Shown: positions 17,513 to 26,144 of the stretch, piece after piece | Position numbering within the stretch: the first letter of the stretch is position 1 | Layout: every line of letters begins with the position of its first letter | Origin: Mesoaciditoga sp964503355 | Lineage (GTDB): Bacteria; Thermotogota; Thermotogae; Mesoaciditogales; Mesoaciditogaceae | Length of the DNA: 55,250 nucleotides | Direction: 5' to 3' | Assembly (NCBI GenBank): GCA_964503355.1 | Contig: CAZCZS010000001.1 | Span: 1 to 55,250, forward strand | Translations under genes and position numbers: made by a program | The notes under the pieces: model-generated | What the model was told of the DNA's origin: nothing | The model's database searches: none | What the model saw: the letters and a program-made list of their open reading frames with translations, nothing else

Positions 17513-18978
17513 AATTTTCGGAAATAGTGAAAGTGCTTTCAAAGAACGGTCTGGTAACAGACCGTTCTTTAGAATATGACCCACATATCGGTGATATCGC
17601 ACATGATTCGAGAAGATCAACTTTCTCTTCTCTTTTCGTGTGCATAAATGGAACACGATTCGACGCTCATGATGTCGCCCCTGAAACGCCGGCGTGCGCT
17701 TACGTGTGTGAAAAGAAGATAAAAACACATAAGCCTGTCGTCGTCGTAAAGGACTCCAGACTTGCCCTTTCTTTAATAGCTTACGAATTTTACGGTAAAG
17801 CATACGAAAAGTTGAAAACATTTTCCGTGACCGGTACTAAGGGTAAAACAACCGCTGTGATTTTCTTCAAAAAGATAATCGATGAAACGGGTCAAAAGTG
17901 TGCCATCACTTCTACCGTTTTAAACGCCACTCCATCGAGGTCCGAATTTTCCGAACACACCACTCAATCACCACTTTACACGGCAAAATTACTGAAAAGG
18001 GCTGTTGATGAGGGAGCAACTTACGCTTCGATCGAAGCGTCTTCGCAAGGTTTACAAATGAAACGATTAGATGGTATGTACTTCGACAGAATAGCCTTTT
18101 TGAACTTAAGCCGAGATCATTTTGACACGCACATGGACTTTGAAAATTACTTCGCGGCAAAGCTACATCTCTTGGATCTTTTAAAGCCAAGTGGGACGGT
18201 ATTCGTGAATATGAACGGTGAAAAATGGAACGCACGTTACGCCAAAGAGGCTGAAAAAAGGGGATTCAAAGTGGTCACATTTGGAAAAAACGGAGAAGTT
18301 AAACTCGATCTTGTGAAAGAAAACGATGCTGGTATAACGTTCACGTTGAAGTTAAATGGCGAAAAACACACGTTTTCTTCCAAAGTAATAGGTGGATTCA
18401 TGGCGGAAAACATGAGTGCCGCCATACTTGCCGCAAGATCCTTTGGAATAGATTGGACGTCTATTCATAAAGCTGCGGAAAAATTCGAAGGCGTCAACGG
18501 GAGAATGGAAAGGTATTTCGCAAATGAATACGATTTTTATGTGGATTTTGCTCACACACCTGCCGCCTTGGAAGCTTCTCTCAAAAGCATAAGAAAATTC
18601 ACCAAAAAACGTCTTATACTCGTGTTTGGTGCCGGCGGAGAAGCGGACAGGGGCAAACGTCCCTTGATGGGAAAGGTAGCTCAAAAGTACGCCGATGTCA
18701 TCTTTTTAACCAACGACAATCCAAAGAGCGAAGATCCCATGGACATCATAAGAGAAGTCGCGGCGGGAATAACTCAAACTGAAAATCTTCACATCGTGCC
18801 AGACAGAAGAGTAGCGATAGAAAAAGCCCTTACGGAATGGAGAAAAGGAGATCGTGTTGTCATAGCCGGCAAAGGACACGAAAGGACTCAAATATTCGAT
18901 GGCTACGAAGTCCCTTTCAACGATAAAGAGGTGGCCTTTGAGATTTTGAAGGAGCTGGGAAAGATTGAATCTCTCTGA
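17509..18978 (+). CDS. murE: UDP-MurNAc-tripeptide synthetase MurE
   Basis: A 489-aa cytoplasmic ligase that adds the third amino acid (diaminopimelate or lysine) to UDP-MurNAc-L-Ala-D-Glu. It shows the Mur N-terminal domain (IAHDSRRSTFSSLFVC), the ATP loop GTKGKTTA (about residues 109-116), the central domain with the AAKLHLL lysine expected to be carbamylated, and the C-terminal domain with GAGGEADRGKRP. The specificity loop reads NDNPKSEDP: close to the DAP-type DNPR but with Lys for Arg, so the added amino acid is uncertain. Codons 11-21 contain a perfect 13-bp hairpin. It opens the order murE-murF-mraY-murD-ftsW-murG. Confidence 0.93.
   Translation: MKFSEIVKVLSKNGLVTDRSLEYDPHIGDIAHDSRRSTFSSLFVCINGTRFDAHDVAPETPACAYVCEKKIKTHKPVVVVKDSRLALSLIAYEFYGKAYEKLKTFSVTGTKGKTTAVIFFKKIIDETGQKCAITSTVLNATPSRSEFSEHTTQSPLYTAKLLKRAVDEGATYASIEASSQGLQMKRLDGMYFDRIAFLNLSRDHFDTHMDFENYFAAKLHLLDLLKPSGTVFVNMNGEKWNARYAKEAEKRGFKVVTFGKNGEVKLDLVKENDAGITFTLKLNGEKHTFSSKVIGGFMAENMSAAILAARSFGIDWTSIHKAAEKFEGVNGRMERYFANEYDFYVDFAHTPAALEASLKSIRKFTKKRLILVFGAGGEADRGKRPLMGKVAQKYADVIFLTNDNPKSEDPMDIIREVAAGITQTENLHIVPDRRVAIEKALTEWRKGDRVVIAGKGHERTQIFDGYEVPFNDKEVAFEILKELGKIESL
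17541..17570 (+). terminator. Terminator-like hairpin inside the 5' end of murE
   Basis: A perfect 13-bp inverted repeat, AAAGAACGGTCTG / CAGACCGTTCTTT, with a GTAA (GNRA-type) loop starts 29 nt after the eno stop and lies wholly inside murE codons 11-21. The A-rich 5' arm and T-rich 3' arm resemble the clear terminators at 50459 and 55063, but the T tract after the stem is short. It may attenuate eno-murE read-through or stabilise the eno 3' end. Confidence 0.55.
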
Positions 18979-20182
18979 TGTGGCAAGGATAAGTGGTGGA
19001 AAACTCGTTGGGAAAGATGCGGAAATTTCATCGTTTTGTTCCAATTCAAAAGAATGTTCGAGATCGTCGTTGTTTTTTGCTTTGAAAGGTTCCAAAAGAG
19101 ATGGGCACGACTTCATACCACAAGTTTACGAAGTCGGAGGATACGCGGTTAGCGAACGTGATTTGGATTTTTCACCGTACGTGAAGGTAAAAAACAGCCT
19201 GCAAGCGCTAAGCACGTTGGCATTTTACAAGATAAAAGATTCCTTCAGAATAGCCGTAACGGGTTCTTGTGGAAAGACAACGACAAAAGAGATAATCGCT
19301 CATCTTTTGGGAAAGCACGCTCGTGTGTGCAAAAGTTTTGAAAATCTCAACACGGATGTTGGTATATCGTTATCGCTGTTGAATGGTCCAGATGATCCTT
19401 TATACGCGGTGCTAGAAATGGGAGCCAGATTTCCCGGAGATATCGCTCAACTTTCCTCTACGTTTAAGCCTCATGTTTCCGTTATCACATGCGTGGGAAG
19501 TTCACATTCGAAATACATCGATCCCATGGTGGAGAAAAGCTCGATAGTCGAGTACACCGAAAAATTCGTCCTTTACAACGAGGATCAAGGTCTAAAAAAG
19601 TTTTTGGGAACAAAGGGGAGAACGTTAAGAAGACATGTGAAATCGTTTGAATATGAGAATTTCAAAACGATCGTGAAGGTAAACGGTAAAAATTATGCCT
19701 TGACCGGGATATGGGGCAAGGGGCAGATCGAAGATTTGGAATTTGCCTTGACGTTAATGGATGAACTTGGAATGAAATGGGATCTGAGAGACCTGGAAGA
19801 TTTTCGTTTTTTAAAAGGCAGAATGAACGTGAAGCGAGTTAAAAAGTACGTGATAATCGATGACACTTACAACTCCAGTTTGGAATCTTTTTTCAATTCG
19901 ACTCAAACCGCTTTCAAATTGAGGGCTAACAAAACCATTTGGATATTAGCGCCAATGGAAGAGATGAAAGAAGATAACATCTCGAATTATCTCTCCAAGA
20001 TAAAATCTTCTTTGAATCCAAAGGCCGTTTTTACCGTTGGAAAGGATTTTTATCCCTTTGGACAAAAATACTCCTTTCAAAGATTATCCGAGATTTTGGA
20101 AGATGGAGATCTCATCTTGATAAAGGGTTCAAGAGTATACGCAATGGAAAAAATCGTTGAAGAGATAGAGAGGCATCTATGA
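18965..20182 (+). CDS. murF: UDP-MurNAc-tripeptide:D-Ala-D-Ala ligase MurF
   Basis: A 405-aa ligase that adds D-Ala-D-Ala to the UDP-MurNAc-tripeptide, the last cytoplasmic peptide step. The N-terminal MurF domain carries FCSNSKECSRSSLFFAL and GHDFI. The ATP loop is VTGSCGKTTTKE (about residue 98), followed by ENLNTDVGISLSLL and EMGARFPGDI, both MurF hallmarks. The VIIDDTYNSS element lies in the C-terminal domain. The length is slightly below the usual 430-450 aa. The start is a TTG at 18965 overlapping the murE end by 14 nt behind a GGAG Shine-Dalgarno. Confidence 0.94.
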   Translation: MNLSDVARISGGKLVGKDAEISSFCSNSKECSRSSLFFALKGSKRDGHDFIPQVYEVGGYAVSERDLDFSPYVKVKNSLQALSTLAFYKIKDSFRIAVTGSCGKTTTKEIIAHLLGKHARVCKSFENLNTDVGISLSLLNGPDDPLYAVLEMGARFPGDIAQLSSTFKPHVSVITCVGSSHSKYIDPMVEKSSIVEYTEKFVLYNEDQGLKKFLGTKGRTLRRHVKSFEYENFKTIVKVNGKNYALTGIWGKGQIEDLEFALTLMDELGMKWDLRDLEDFRFLKGRMNVKRVKKYVIIDDTYNSSLESFFNSTQTAFKLRANKTIWILAPMEEMKEDNISNYLSKIKSSLNPKAVFTVGKDFYPFGQKYSFQRLSEILEDGDLILIKGSRVYAMEKIVEEIERHL

Positions 20183-21123
20183 AGTGGATATATGAAACGT
20201 CTTTATCTTTTCTCCTTACGCTTATTCTAACAAGATTTTTCATCATATGGCAAAAAAAGCACAACATGGGTCAACACATAAGAAAAGAAGGCCCTAACAT
20301 GCATAACTACAAAGAAGGCACACCAACCATGGCGGGACTTGTTTTCGTGAGCGTTTTCATGATCGTTTCGTTAGCATTTGATAGAAGACTCGAAAACGTT
20401 TTTTTGGTTCTTTCAACTTTCTCGTTTTTCATAATAGGATACATCGATGGGATCATAAAGATTCTGAAAGTTCGTTCGGAAGGTTTAAAGAGTCATCAAA
20501 AACTGATCTTACAGTTCATCGCGGCCACGCTTTCGTACATTTTTGCTCAAAGGTTATTTACCCACGATTTCTCCGTGATCCCCTTGATGGGAAAATGGCA
20601 CATGCATTGGTTCTATCCCGTTTTCGCCATCGTTTTCTTGGTTGGTATGTCGAATTCTTCGAACATAACAGATGGATTGGATGGATTGGCTGGTGGTGTG
20701 TATTTTATCGGTACGCTAGGGCTTACGCTTTTTTCACTCTACAAAGGTTTACCTCTAACGACAACACTTACAAGTATGGGTGCCGTGTTGGCCTTTTTGT
20801 TTTTCAACTTAAAACCTGCCAAAGTTTTCATGGGAGATGTTGGCTCGCTGGCGTTGGGAGGATACATAGGAGCGTTGGGAATCCTTTACGGATACGAATT
20901 TTGGATGATGTTACTTTTTCCGATATTTGTTATAGAATTGGTATGTGACACGATTCAAATAGTGAGTCTAAGATTTTTCCACAAAAGGGTGTTCAGAATG
21001 GCTCCAATTCACCATCATTACGAGATGAAAGGTCAAAGTGAAAACAGAGTTACTTTTTCTTTCCTAGCTTTGGATTTCATAATAATGAGTGGAAGTGTGG
21101 GAATCTTATGCGCTTTTCATTGA
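20179..21123 (+). CDS. mraY: Phospho-MurNAc-pentapeptide transferase MraY
   Basis: A 314-aa integral membrane enzyme that transfers phospho-MurNAc-pentapeptide to undecaprenyl phosphate, forming lipid I. About ten hydrophobic helices are visible. Family motifs include GTPTMAGLVF near the N-terminus, the catalytic aspartates in NITDGLDGLAGG (about residue 167) and FMGDVGSLALGG, and the histidines in APIHHHYE. It overlaps the murF stop as ATGA and murD by 16 nt. The gene order and overlaps match a classical division and cell-wall cluster. Confidence 0.96.
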   Translation: MKWIYETSLSFLLTLILTRFFIIWQKKHNMGQHIRKEGPNMHNYKEGTPTMAGLVFVSVFMIVSLAFDRRLENVFLVLSTFSFFIIGYIDGIIKILKVRSEGLKSHQKLILQFIAATLSYIFAQRLFTHDFSVIPLMGKWHMHWFYPVFAIVFLVGMSNSSNITDGLDGLAGGVYFIGTLGLTLFSLYKGLPLTTTLTSMGAVLAFLFFNLKPAKVFMGDVGSLALGGYIGALGILYGYEFWMMLLFPIFVIELVCDTIQIVSLRFFHKRVFRMAPIHHHYEMKGQSENRVTFSFLALDFIIMSGSVGILCAFH

Positions 21124-22391
21124 TAGGATACGGTGTAAGTACCAAAGCGATCTTAAAATTCATACTGAAGAAAAAACTGGGAGAGGTCTTCGTTTCGGAA
21201 AGAGGACTTCTTTCAGCTGAAGACAAAGAAGAGCTCTTACGCTACAACGTCGATTATGAAGAAGGTCAAAACAGCATCAAGGCTTCTCAGGCGGATGTCG
21301 TTGTTTACAGTCCTTCTGTAAGGCCTGACAATGAGGTGTTAAAAGTTGCAAGATCTCTAGGAGCGAACGTTATGGGAGAGATGGAATTCTCATGGAGATA
21401 CGCCGTAGCGCCCTCTCGACCGAAGGTTGTGGCGATAACGGGGACCAACGGAAAAACCACGACTGTCTCTCTCCTCGATCACGTTCTTAAGTGTGCCAAA
21501 ATTCCACACTTTACCGGTGGAAATATAGGTACAGCTTCGATAAAATACGATGGTTCTCCAACGGTCATCTTCGAAATAAGCAGTTTCCAGTTGATGGGAG
21601 TCGAAGAATTTCACGCCGATATCGGGGCAATTTTAAACATCTCACCAAATCATTTGGATTGGCATAGAGATATGAACGAGTACATTTCAACGAAGATGAA
21701 ATTATCCAATTCCGATATCTTCATCTACAACGCTGACAGCGACTTCATGCCACCAAGCGATGGCATCACCATTTCGAAGGATTTTGGAGACGTCTTCATA
21801 GACCTTGAAAATGCGAGTTTTTGGGTAGATGGAACACAATACACCTTGCTTGATTCAAAGCTCAAAGGTATTCATAACCTTTACAACGCCGCTTTTGCCG
21901 CCCTGATCGCGGCGTTGTTAAACGTGCCATCGAAAATCATAGAAGAGGGAATAAACAGTTTTTCACCTCTTGCGCATCGCCAAGAATTCGTGATGAAAAT
22001 CAATGGTGTAACTTACATAAACGATTCGAAATCCACGACCTCCGAGTCCACCATAGCCGCTTTGAAAAATTTCGAATTTCCAATTCTCATAGTTGGCGGA
22101 AGGCCAAAGGAAAAAGATTATTCCAATCTGGTAAACGAGATAAAAAAGAGGGCCAAATTCGTCGTGATCATGGGAGAGATGATTCCCATATTGAAAGATG
22201 ACTTAAAAGGCTTTCCCTGCGAAGAAGCTCACAGTCTTCAAGAGGCGGTTGAGATAGCTCGAAGAGAGGCAAAAGAGGATGATGTGATACTTTTCAGCCC
22301 AAGTGCAACCTCTTTTGATATGTTTAAAAACTACAAAGAACGCGGAGAAGCGTTCAAAAGGATCGTCACAGATGCAAAAAGAGATATCTAA
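21108..22391 (+). CDS. murD: UDP-MurNAc-L-alanine:D-glutamate ligase MurD
   Basis: A 427-aa cytoplasmic ligase adding D-glutamate to UDP-MurNAc-L-Ala. The Rossmann-like N-terminal domain begins RFSLIGYGVSTKA. The ATP loop is AITGTNGKTTTV (about residue 110), GGNIG follows, and ILNISPNHLDWHRDM is the MurD/Mur-family centre. The C-terminal NDSKSTTSESTIAAL and FSPSATSFDMFKNYKERG are diagnostic for MurD. It overlaps mraY upstream and contains the ftsW start codon within its last 20 nt. Confidence 0.96.
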   Translation: MRFSLIGYGVSTKAILKFILKKKLGEVFVSERGLLSAEDKEELLRYNVDYEEGQNSIKASQADVVVYSPSVRPDNEVLKVARSLGANVMGEMEFSWRYAVAPSRPKVVAITGTNGKTTTVSLLDHVLKCAKIPHFTGGNIGTASIKYDGSPTVIFEISSFQLMGVEEFHADIGAILNISPNHLDWHRDMNEYISTKMKLSNSDIFIYNADSDFMPPSDGITISKDFGDVFIDLENASFWVDGTQYTLLDSKLKGIHNLYNAAFAALIAALLNVPSKIIEEGINSFSPLAHRQEFVMKINGVTYINDSKSTTSESTIAALKNFEFPILIVGGRPKEKDYSNLVNEIKKRAKFVVIMGEMIPILKDDLKGFPCEEAHSLQEAVEIARREAKEDDVILFSPSATSFDMFKNYKERGEAFKRIVTDAKRDI

Positions 22392-23463
22392 ACTTTTGAT
22401 CTTTCTTTCCACCATAATGGCACTGGGACTGATAATCTTGTACAGCGCAAGCTACATAGCGGCTTACAGGTATCCCTTTCCGCCGCCTGATTACTACTTC
22501 AAGCGTCAACTCTCGGCCATTTTTCTCGGCACTTTGCTCATGGTATTCACGTCGTTTTTCAATTACAAGAAACACGAATCTTACACCGGTGTATATTACG
22601 TGATAACGATAATGGCTCTGATATCGGTTTTCTTTTCGCACGGAGTTATGGGATCACACAGATGGATCTCGATCGGACCATTTTCCTTCCAAAGTTCCGA
22701 ATTCGCCAAGATATTCCTACTGATATACCTTTCCTCCTACGTTTACAGGGAGGGAGAAGAACGTATTCGCACTTTTAGTGGCGGCGTGCTCGAACCTTTG
22801 GTGAAGTTGAGTCCCATATACGTGCTGGTCTTTTTGGAACCGGACTTGAGTACCACCGTTTTTCTCATAACTTTAACGCTTCTCGTGTTGTACATAGCCG
22901 GTGCAAGATTGTATCACGTCTTGGCCGTCTTCGCGTTCGGAGGATTTTCCGTGTGGCTGGCGTACATTACGGGATTTCTGCACACGTATCAAAAAGAAAG
23001 AATTTCCTCATTTTTGAGTTTGTTGACAACTGGTCAAAGCAATTACCAAACTTCCATGGCGCTTTCAGCCATAAGTCACGGTGGAATGGTCGGAACGGGA
23101 CCGGGCGGAGGTATCTACAAATTCTACATGCCAGTTCAATTCAGCGATTTCATATTCGCGACGTTCGGTGAAGAATTCGGTTTACTTGGAATATCGATTC
23201 TCCTCTTGCTTTATTATCTGTTGGTGAGGGAAATAATACACATCGCCCTGAAAATAGAAGACGACGAATTCGCAAGGACTTACATAACGGGTTTTGGACT
23301 TCTCATAGCCTTTCAAATTCTTTTAAACGCCGGCGTTTCCCTCGGCATTCTGCCGGTCACGGGAGTAACACTTCCGTTTGTCAGCTACGGTGGAAGTTCC
23401 ATAGTCTCTTTGATGGGAGGTTTGGGGGTGATCTTGAATATCGCGTATTCCAAAAAAGATTAG
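22372..23463 (+). CDS. ftsW: SEDS glycosyltransferase FtsW
   Basis: A 363-aa polytopic membrane protein of the SEDS family (FtsW/RodA/SpoVE) that polymerises lipid II at the division site together with a class B PBP. The SEDS signatures are visible: KIFLLIYLSSYV, FLEPDLSTTVFLI (with the essential Asp), GTGPGGG, FIFATFGEEFGLLG and the C-terminal PFVSYGGSS. The placement between murD and murG favours FtsW over RodA. The ATG at 22372 gives the typical short N-terminus before helix 1; an upstream in-frame start at 22303 would add 23 residues from within murD. Confidence 0.93.
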   Translation: MQKEISKLLIFLSTIMALGLIILYSASYIAAYRYPFPPPDYYFKRQLSAIFLGTLLMVFTSFFNYKKHESYTGVYYVITIMALISVFFSHGVMGSHRWISIGPFSFQSSEFAKIFLLIYLSSYVYREGEERIRTFSGGVLEPLVKLSPIYVLVFLEPDLSTTVFLITLTLLVLYIAGARLYHVLAVFAFGGFSVWLAYITGFLHTYQKERISSFLSLLTTGQSNYQTSMALSAISHGGMVGTGPGGGIYKFYMPVQFSDFIFATFGEEFGLLGISILLLLYYLLVREIIHIALKIEDDEFARTYITGFGLLIAFQILLNAGVSLGILPVTGVTLPFVSYGGSSIVSLMGGLGVILNIAYSKKD

Positions 23464-24481
23464 AGGAATCTTTGCGGCTGGAGTGACGGGTGGACACATC
23501 TATCCCGCTTTGGCAGTTGCACAGGAAATTGAAAAACTTTATCCACTTAAAGCGTTGTTCATCGGAAGTGGTAGGGGAGCTGAGAAAAGGATATACGACG
23601 ATCACTTTCCTTTTGAACATGTGATTTTAAAGAGTAAAGGAAGTGATGGTTCAAGAATTTCTTACCTTTATCTCAACTCCAAGGCTTTCTTGAAATCCCT
23701 TTTCATTCTGAAAAGATTTCGTCCTGATTTCGTCTTCACCACAGGAGGTTACGTTGGTGGAATCGTGGCGTACGCGGCTCATGTTTTAAAAATACCGATC
23801 TTCCTTCATGAATCCAACGTAGAAGTTGGGATAGCCAACAAAAGGATCACCTCTTACGCTCGCATTTCTTTTTGTGCTTTTGAACAATCAAGAGAGGCCT
23901 TGAAAAATCCTTACGTTAGTGGAACACCTGTTAGAGAAGATTTTTTCTTTCCAAAGGATGAAAGCTTCAAGCGGAAATTTCCATCCAAGACCGTTTTGAT
24001 CTTCGGTGGAAGCGAAGGTTCGAACTTTTTGGACGAGAGCACGAATTTTCTCTCATCTCAATTAAAAGAAGTCGAGTTCATACACGCCGGTAAACAACGC
24101 GTTGAGGGGGAAAACGTGGTTCATTTCGATTACATAGACGATATGGCTTATTACATGAGAAACGTTGATGTGGTCATTTCGCGAGCGGGGGCGAGCACGT
24201 TGGCAGAACTCATCGCTTGCAAAGTTCCATCGATATTGGTACCTTGGAAAGGGGCGTTGAATTCTCATCAAATGAAGAACGCTCGATATCTTGAAAGTTT
24301 GTCGGCCGCCTTCGTCATGGATGAACAAAATGATGATGTCACTTATCTCAAAAAATTGTTAGAAAAAGCACTCGATGATGACGTTAATTCCATGATGAGA
24401 AAAAAACTTGAATCGATCGCTCCCTCACTTTCACCTGCGAAAATCATAGCGCAAAAGATCATCTCATCCTTAACGCTTTGA
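23459..24481 (+). CDS. murG: UDP-GlcNAc:lipid I transferase MurG (non-canonical start)
   Basis: MurG adds GlcNAc to lipid I, giving lipid II, at the inner face of the membrane (GT28 fold). GVTGGHIYPALAVAQ is the first nucleotide/lipid-binding loop, HESNVEVG is the family lipid-I motif, and FGGSEGS and SRAGASTLAEL form the UDP-GlcNAc site. The first ATG/GTG/TTG in frame is the GTG at 23483, which would remove strand beta-1 before the GGH loop. Between the preceding in-frame stop (23435-23437) and that GTG there are only ATA, ATT and ATC as possible starts. I place the start at the ATT at 23459 (IRGIFAAGVTGGH, about 340 aa) as the most protein-like choice; ATA 23438 and ATT 23447 are also possible. 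Confidence 0.85.
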   Translation: MRGIFAAGVTGGHIYPALAVAQEIEKLYPLKALFIGSGRGAEKRIYDDHFPFEHVILKSKGSDGSRISYLYLNSKAFLKSLFILKRFRPDFVFTTGGYVGGIVAYAAHVLKIPIFLHESNVEVGIANKRITSYARISFCAFEQSREALKNPYVSGTPVREDFFFPKDESFKRKFPSKTVLIFGGSEGSNFLDESTNFLSSQLKEVEFIHAGKQRVEGENVVHFDYIDDMAYYMRNVDVVISRAGASTLAELIACKVPSILVPWKGALNSHQMKNARYLESLSAAFVMDEQNDDVTYLKKLLEKALDDDVNSMMRKKLESIAPSLSPAKIIAQKIISSLTL

Positions 24482-24697
24482 AAATCTCATTATATGCACA
24501 TGCACGAAAGTCTTTTCCACCTCGAAAACTATCGAATTCGGTATCAAGGTGATCAGCCATGTGTCCATCCCGACTTTGGAAGTTTCGATATGGTTTATCT
24601 CTATCGAATACCTATTAAACAAAAAAGCGATGCACAAGACGATGCTCATCGCGTACATCTTAAAGATGTAAGAAAGTATTTTATACGTCGTCTTCAT
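24470..24697 (-). CDS. Small putative membrane protein
   Basis: A 75-aa reading frame whose ATG overlaps the stop of the AlaX-type gene upstream on the same strand (ATGA), as is usual for genuine genes here. It has a basic N-terminus (MKTTYKILSYIFK), one clear membrane helix (MYAMSIVLCIAFLF) and a less hydrophobic tail ending RFSKR. It fills the whole gap between the AlaX-type gene and the convergent murG, overlapping murG by 12 nt. No family was recognised and no Shine-Dalgarno is visible, so it would depend on coupled translation. It may be a real gene or the tail of the operon by chance. Confidence 0.5.
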   Translation of the reverse strand: MKTTYKILSYIFKMYAMSIVLCIAFLFNRYSIEINHIETSKVGMDTWLITLIPNSIVFEVEKTFVHVHIMRFSKR

Positions 24698-25803
24698 TTT
24701 TTCGCTTGAGTTAAAAGAAGAAAAGAATCTTTGAAGTCCGAGAAATCATCAAAGGTAAATCTGTATATTGGGCCTTTTCCTCCACCCTTGAATCCTTTAT
24801 CTTTAGCCCATTTCATCACTTCTTCCTTTGCTCTGCTTGGCACGCAAATCGTCGCAACGTTTTGGGAGATCTTCAGCAAGTACGCCACGTCCTGTTTGGA
24901 ACGTGATATGAAAGAGGCCACATTTTCGTCGACTTCTAAAACTTCGTTTTCCCTTATCTCTTTTGAAATGTAGGTGGCGAGCATTTGGGAAAGCTTTTTG
25001 ATCTTCGAATTCTTTTCTTTTGCATCCAAAAGAACTTTTTCCACACGATCTTTAAGATCTTTCCAAGAAGCATCGAACAACTTCGAACTTTCCTTCAATA
25101 TCTTTTCTTTTTCAAGACAATCCTTTAGTGCTCTTTTTCCAGCGACGAACCATATTCGGATCGTTCCACCTTTCACACGTTCTGAATGAACGATTCGAAT
25201 ACTACCTATTTCGCCCGTTTTCGAAACGTGGAATCCACCGCAAGCGTTCAAATCTAAATTCCCGATCTTTATTATCCTTATCTTCTCGGCTTTCAACGCT
25301 TTTTCGGAAAGTTTTCTCAATTTGTAAACTCCAACTTCATCGGCGGTGGTGACGATTTCCTCAACTTCTAAATCACTTAACACGATTTCGTTGGACACTT
25401 CCACCAATTTTTCTATTTCAACGTCCGAGTCAAAATCCACAGTCGTGAAATCCTCTCCCATGTGAAAACCAACCGTTTTCGCACCAAATTTCTTTTCCGC
25501 GACCGCGGATATGATGTGTTGTGCCGTATGTTGACGGGCTATTTCTTTTCTTCTGTCGAGATCCGCTTTCGCCAAAAAAATCCCCTTTTTTAGTGGCCTG
25601 TCCACCTCAACTCTGTCATCTTCAACGAACAAAACGCGTGCTTGTCCTACAAAGCCTCTATCTCCTATCTGCCCACCGTAACCATCTGCATAAAAAGGAT
25701 TTGACGAAAGCTCCACGTAGTGCTTTCCATCTTTTTCCCATGTTCTCAACACTTCCGTTTCAACTTCCAGCGGTTTTGTAAAATACGTGTGCGTCACCTC
25801 CAA
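24694..25803 (-). CDS. alaX: Alanyl-tRNA editing protein, AlaX-L type
   Basis: A 369-aa free-standing relative of the AlaRS editing domain that hydrolyses Ser-tRNA(Ala) or Gly-tRNA(Ala). The N-terminal part shows FYADGYGGQIGDRG. The Zn/active-site motifs are ARQHTAQHIISA (HxxxH, about residue 90) and ACGGFHV (CxxxH, about residue 190). After a coiled-coil-like Lys/Glu-rich stretch, the C-terminal region with GFKGGGKGP resembles the DHHA1/C-Ala domain, making this the long AlaX form. The start is a TTG at 25803 or a GTG at 25797; the GTG forms a GTGA overlap with the yraN stop. Confidence 0.85.
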   Translation of the reverse strand: MEVTHTYFTKPLEVETEVLRTWEKDGKHYVELSSNPFYADGYGGQIGDRGFVGQARVLFVEDDRVEVDRPLKKGIFLAKADLDRRKEIARQHTAQHIISAVAEKKFGAKTVGFHMGEDFTTVDFDSDVEIEKLVEVSNEIVLSDLEVEEIVTTADEVGVYKLRKLSEKALKAEKIRIIKIGNLDLNACGGFHVSKTGEIGSIRIVHSERVKGGTIRIWFVAGKRALKDCLEKEKILKESSKLFDASWKDLKDRVEKVLLDAKEKNSKIKKLSQMLATYISKEIRENEVLEVDENVASFISRSKQDVAYLLKISQNVATICVPSRAKEEVMKWAKDKGFKGGGKGPIYRFTFDDFSDFKDSFLLLTQAKK

Positions 25804-26144
25804 AAATCTTTTGCAACGTCTTCAAAGTGAAAAACTTCTCCTTCTTTGGAGATCGCGATGACGTCTATTCGGTAGGAATCCGTTCCAAAATCACCTTTCT
25901 TTTCCACAAAGCTGTGCGCCGTCATGGAAATCTTCTTGAATTTCTTTCTATCAACACGTAAATACGCGTCCTTGGAACCGTATTTAACTTCCACAAAAAT
26001 CAGCTGTTTTTTCTTTTTGGCCACTATATCTATTTCGCCAAATTTCGTTCTAAAATTTCTCTCGATCACCTTGTATTTGGATTTTTTCAAATAGTCACAG
26101 GCCAGATCTTCTCCTTTTTTCCCAAGAAAGGAGTTATTTCGCAT
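25794..26144 (-). CDS. yraN: YraN/UPF0102 family nuclease-like protein
   Basis: A 116-aa protein of the UPF0102 family, a small PD-(D/E)xK-like fold related to Holliday-junction resolvases; its biological role is not settled. The family signature is present: KGEDLACDYLKKSKY, then RNFRTKFGEIDIVAKK and IFVEVK, which supply the E, D and ExK catalytic-type residues. The usual VEVKTR(K/S) is VEVKYGS here. It overlaps gatC upstream by 11 nt and the AlaX-type gene downstream. No Shine-Dalgarno is visible, so translation is probably coupled to gatC. Confidence 0.9.
   Translation of the reverse strand: MRNNSFLGKKGEDLACDYLKKSKYKVIERNFRTKFGEIDIVAKKKKQLIFVEVKYGSKDAYLRVDRKKFKKISMTAHSFVEKKGDFGTDSYRIDVIAISKEGEVFHFEDVAKDFWR

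Noticed and set aside
24494..24709. Plus-strand frame after murG
   Set aside because: Composition is His/Tyr/Arg-rich with no fold pattern; the opposite strand has a membrane protein coupled to its upstream gene.
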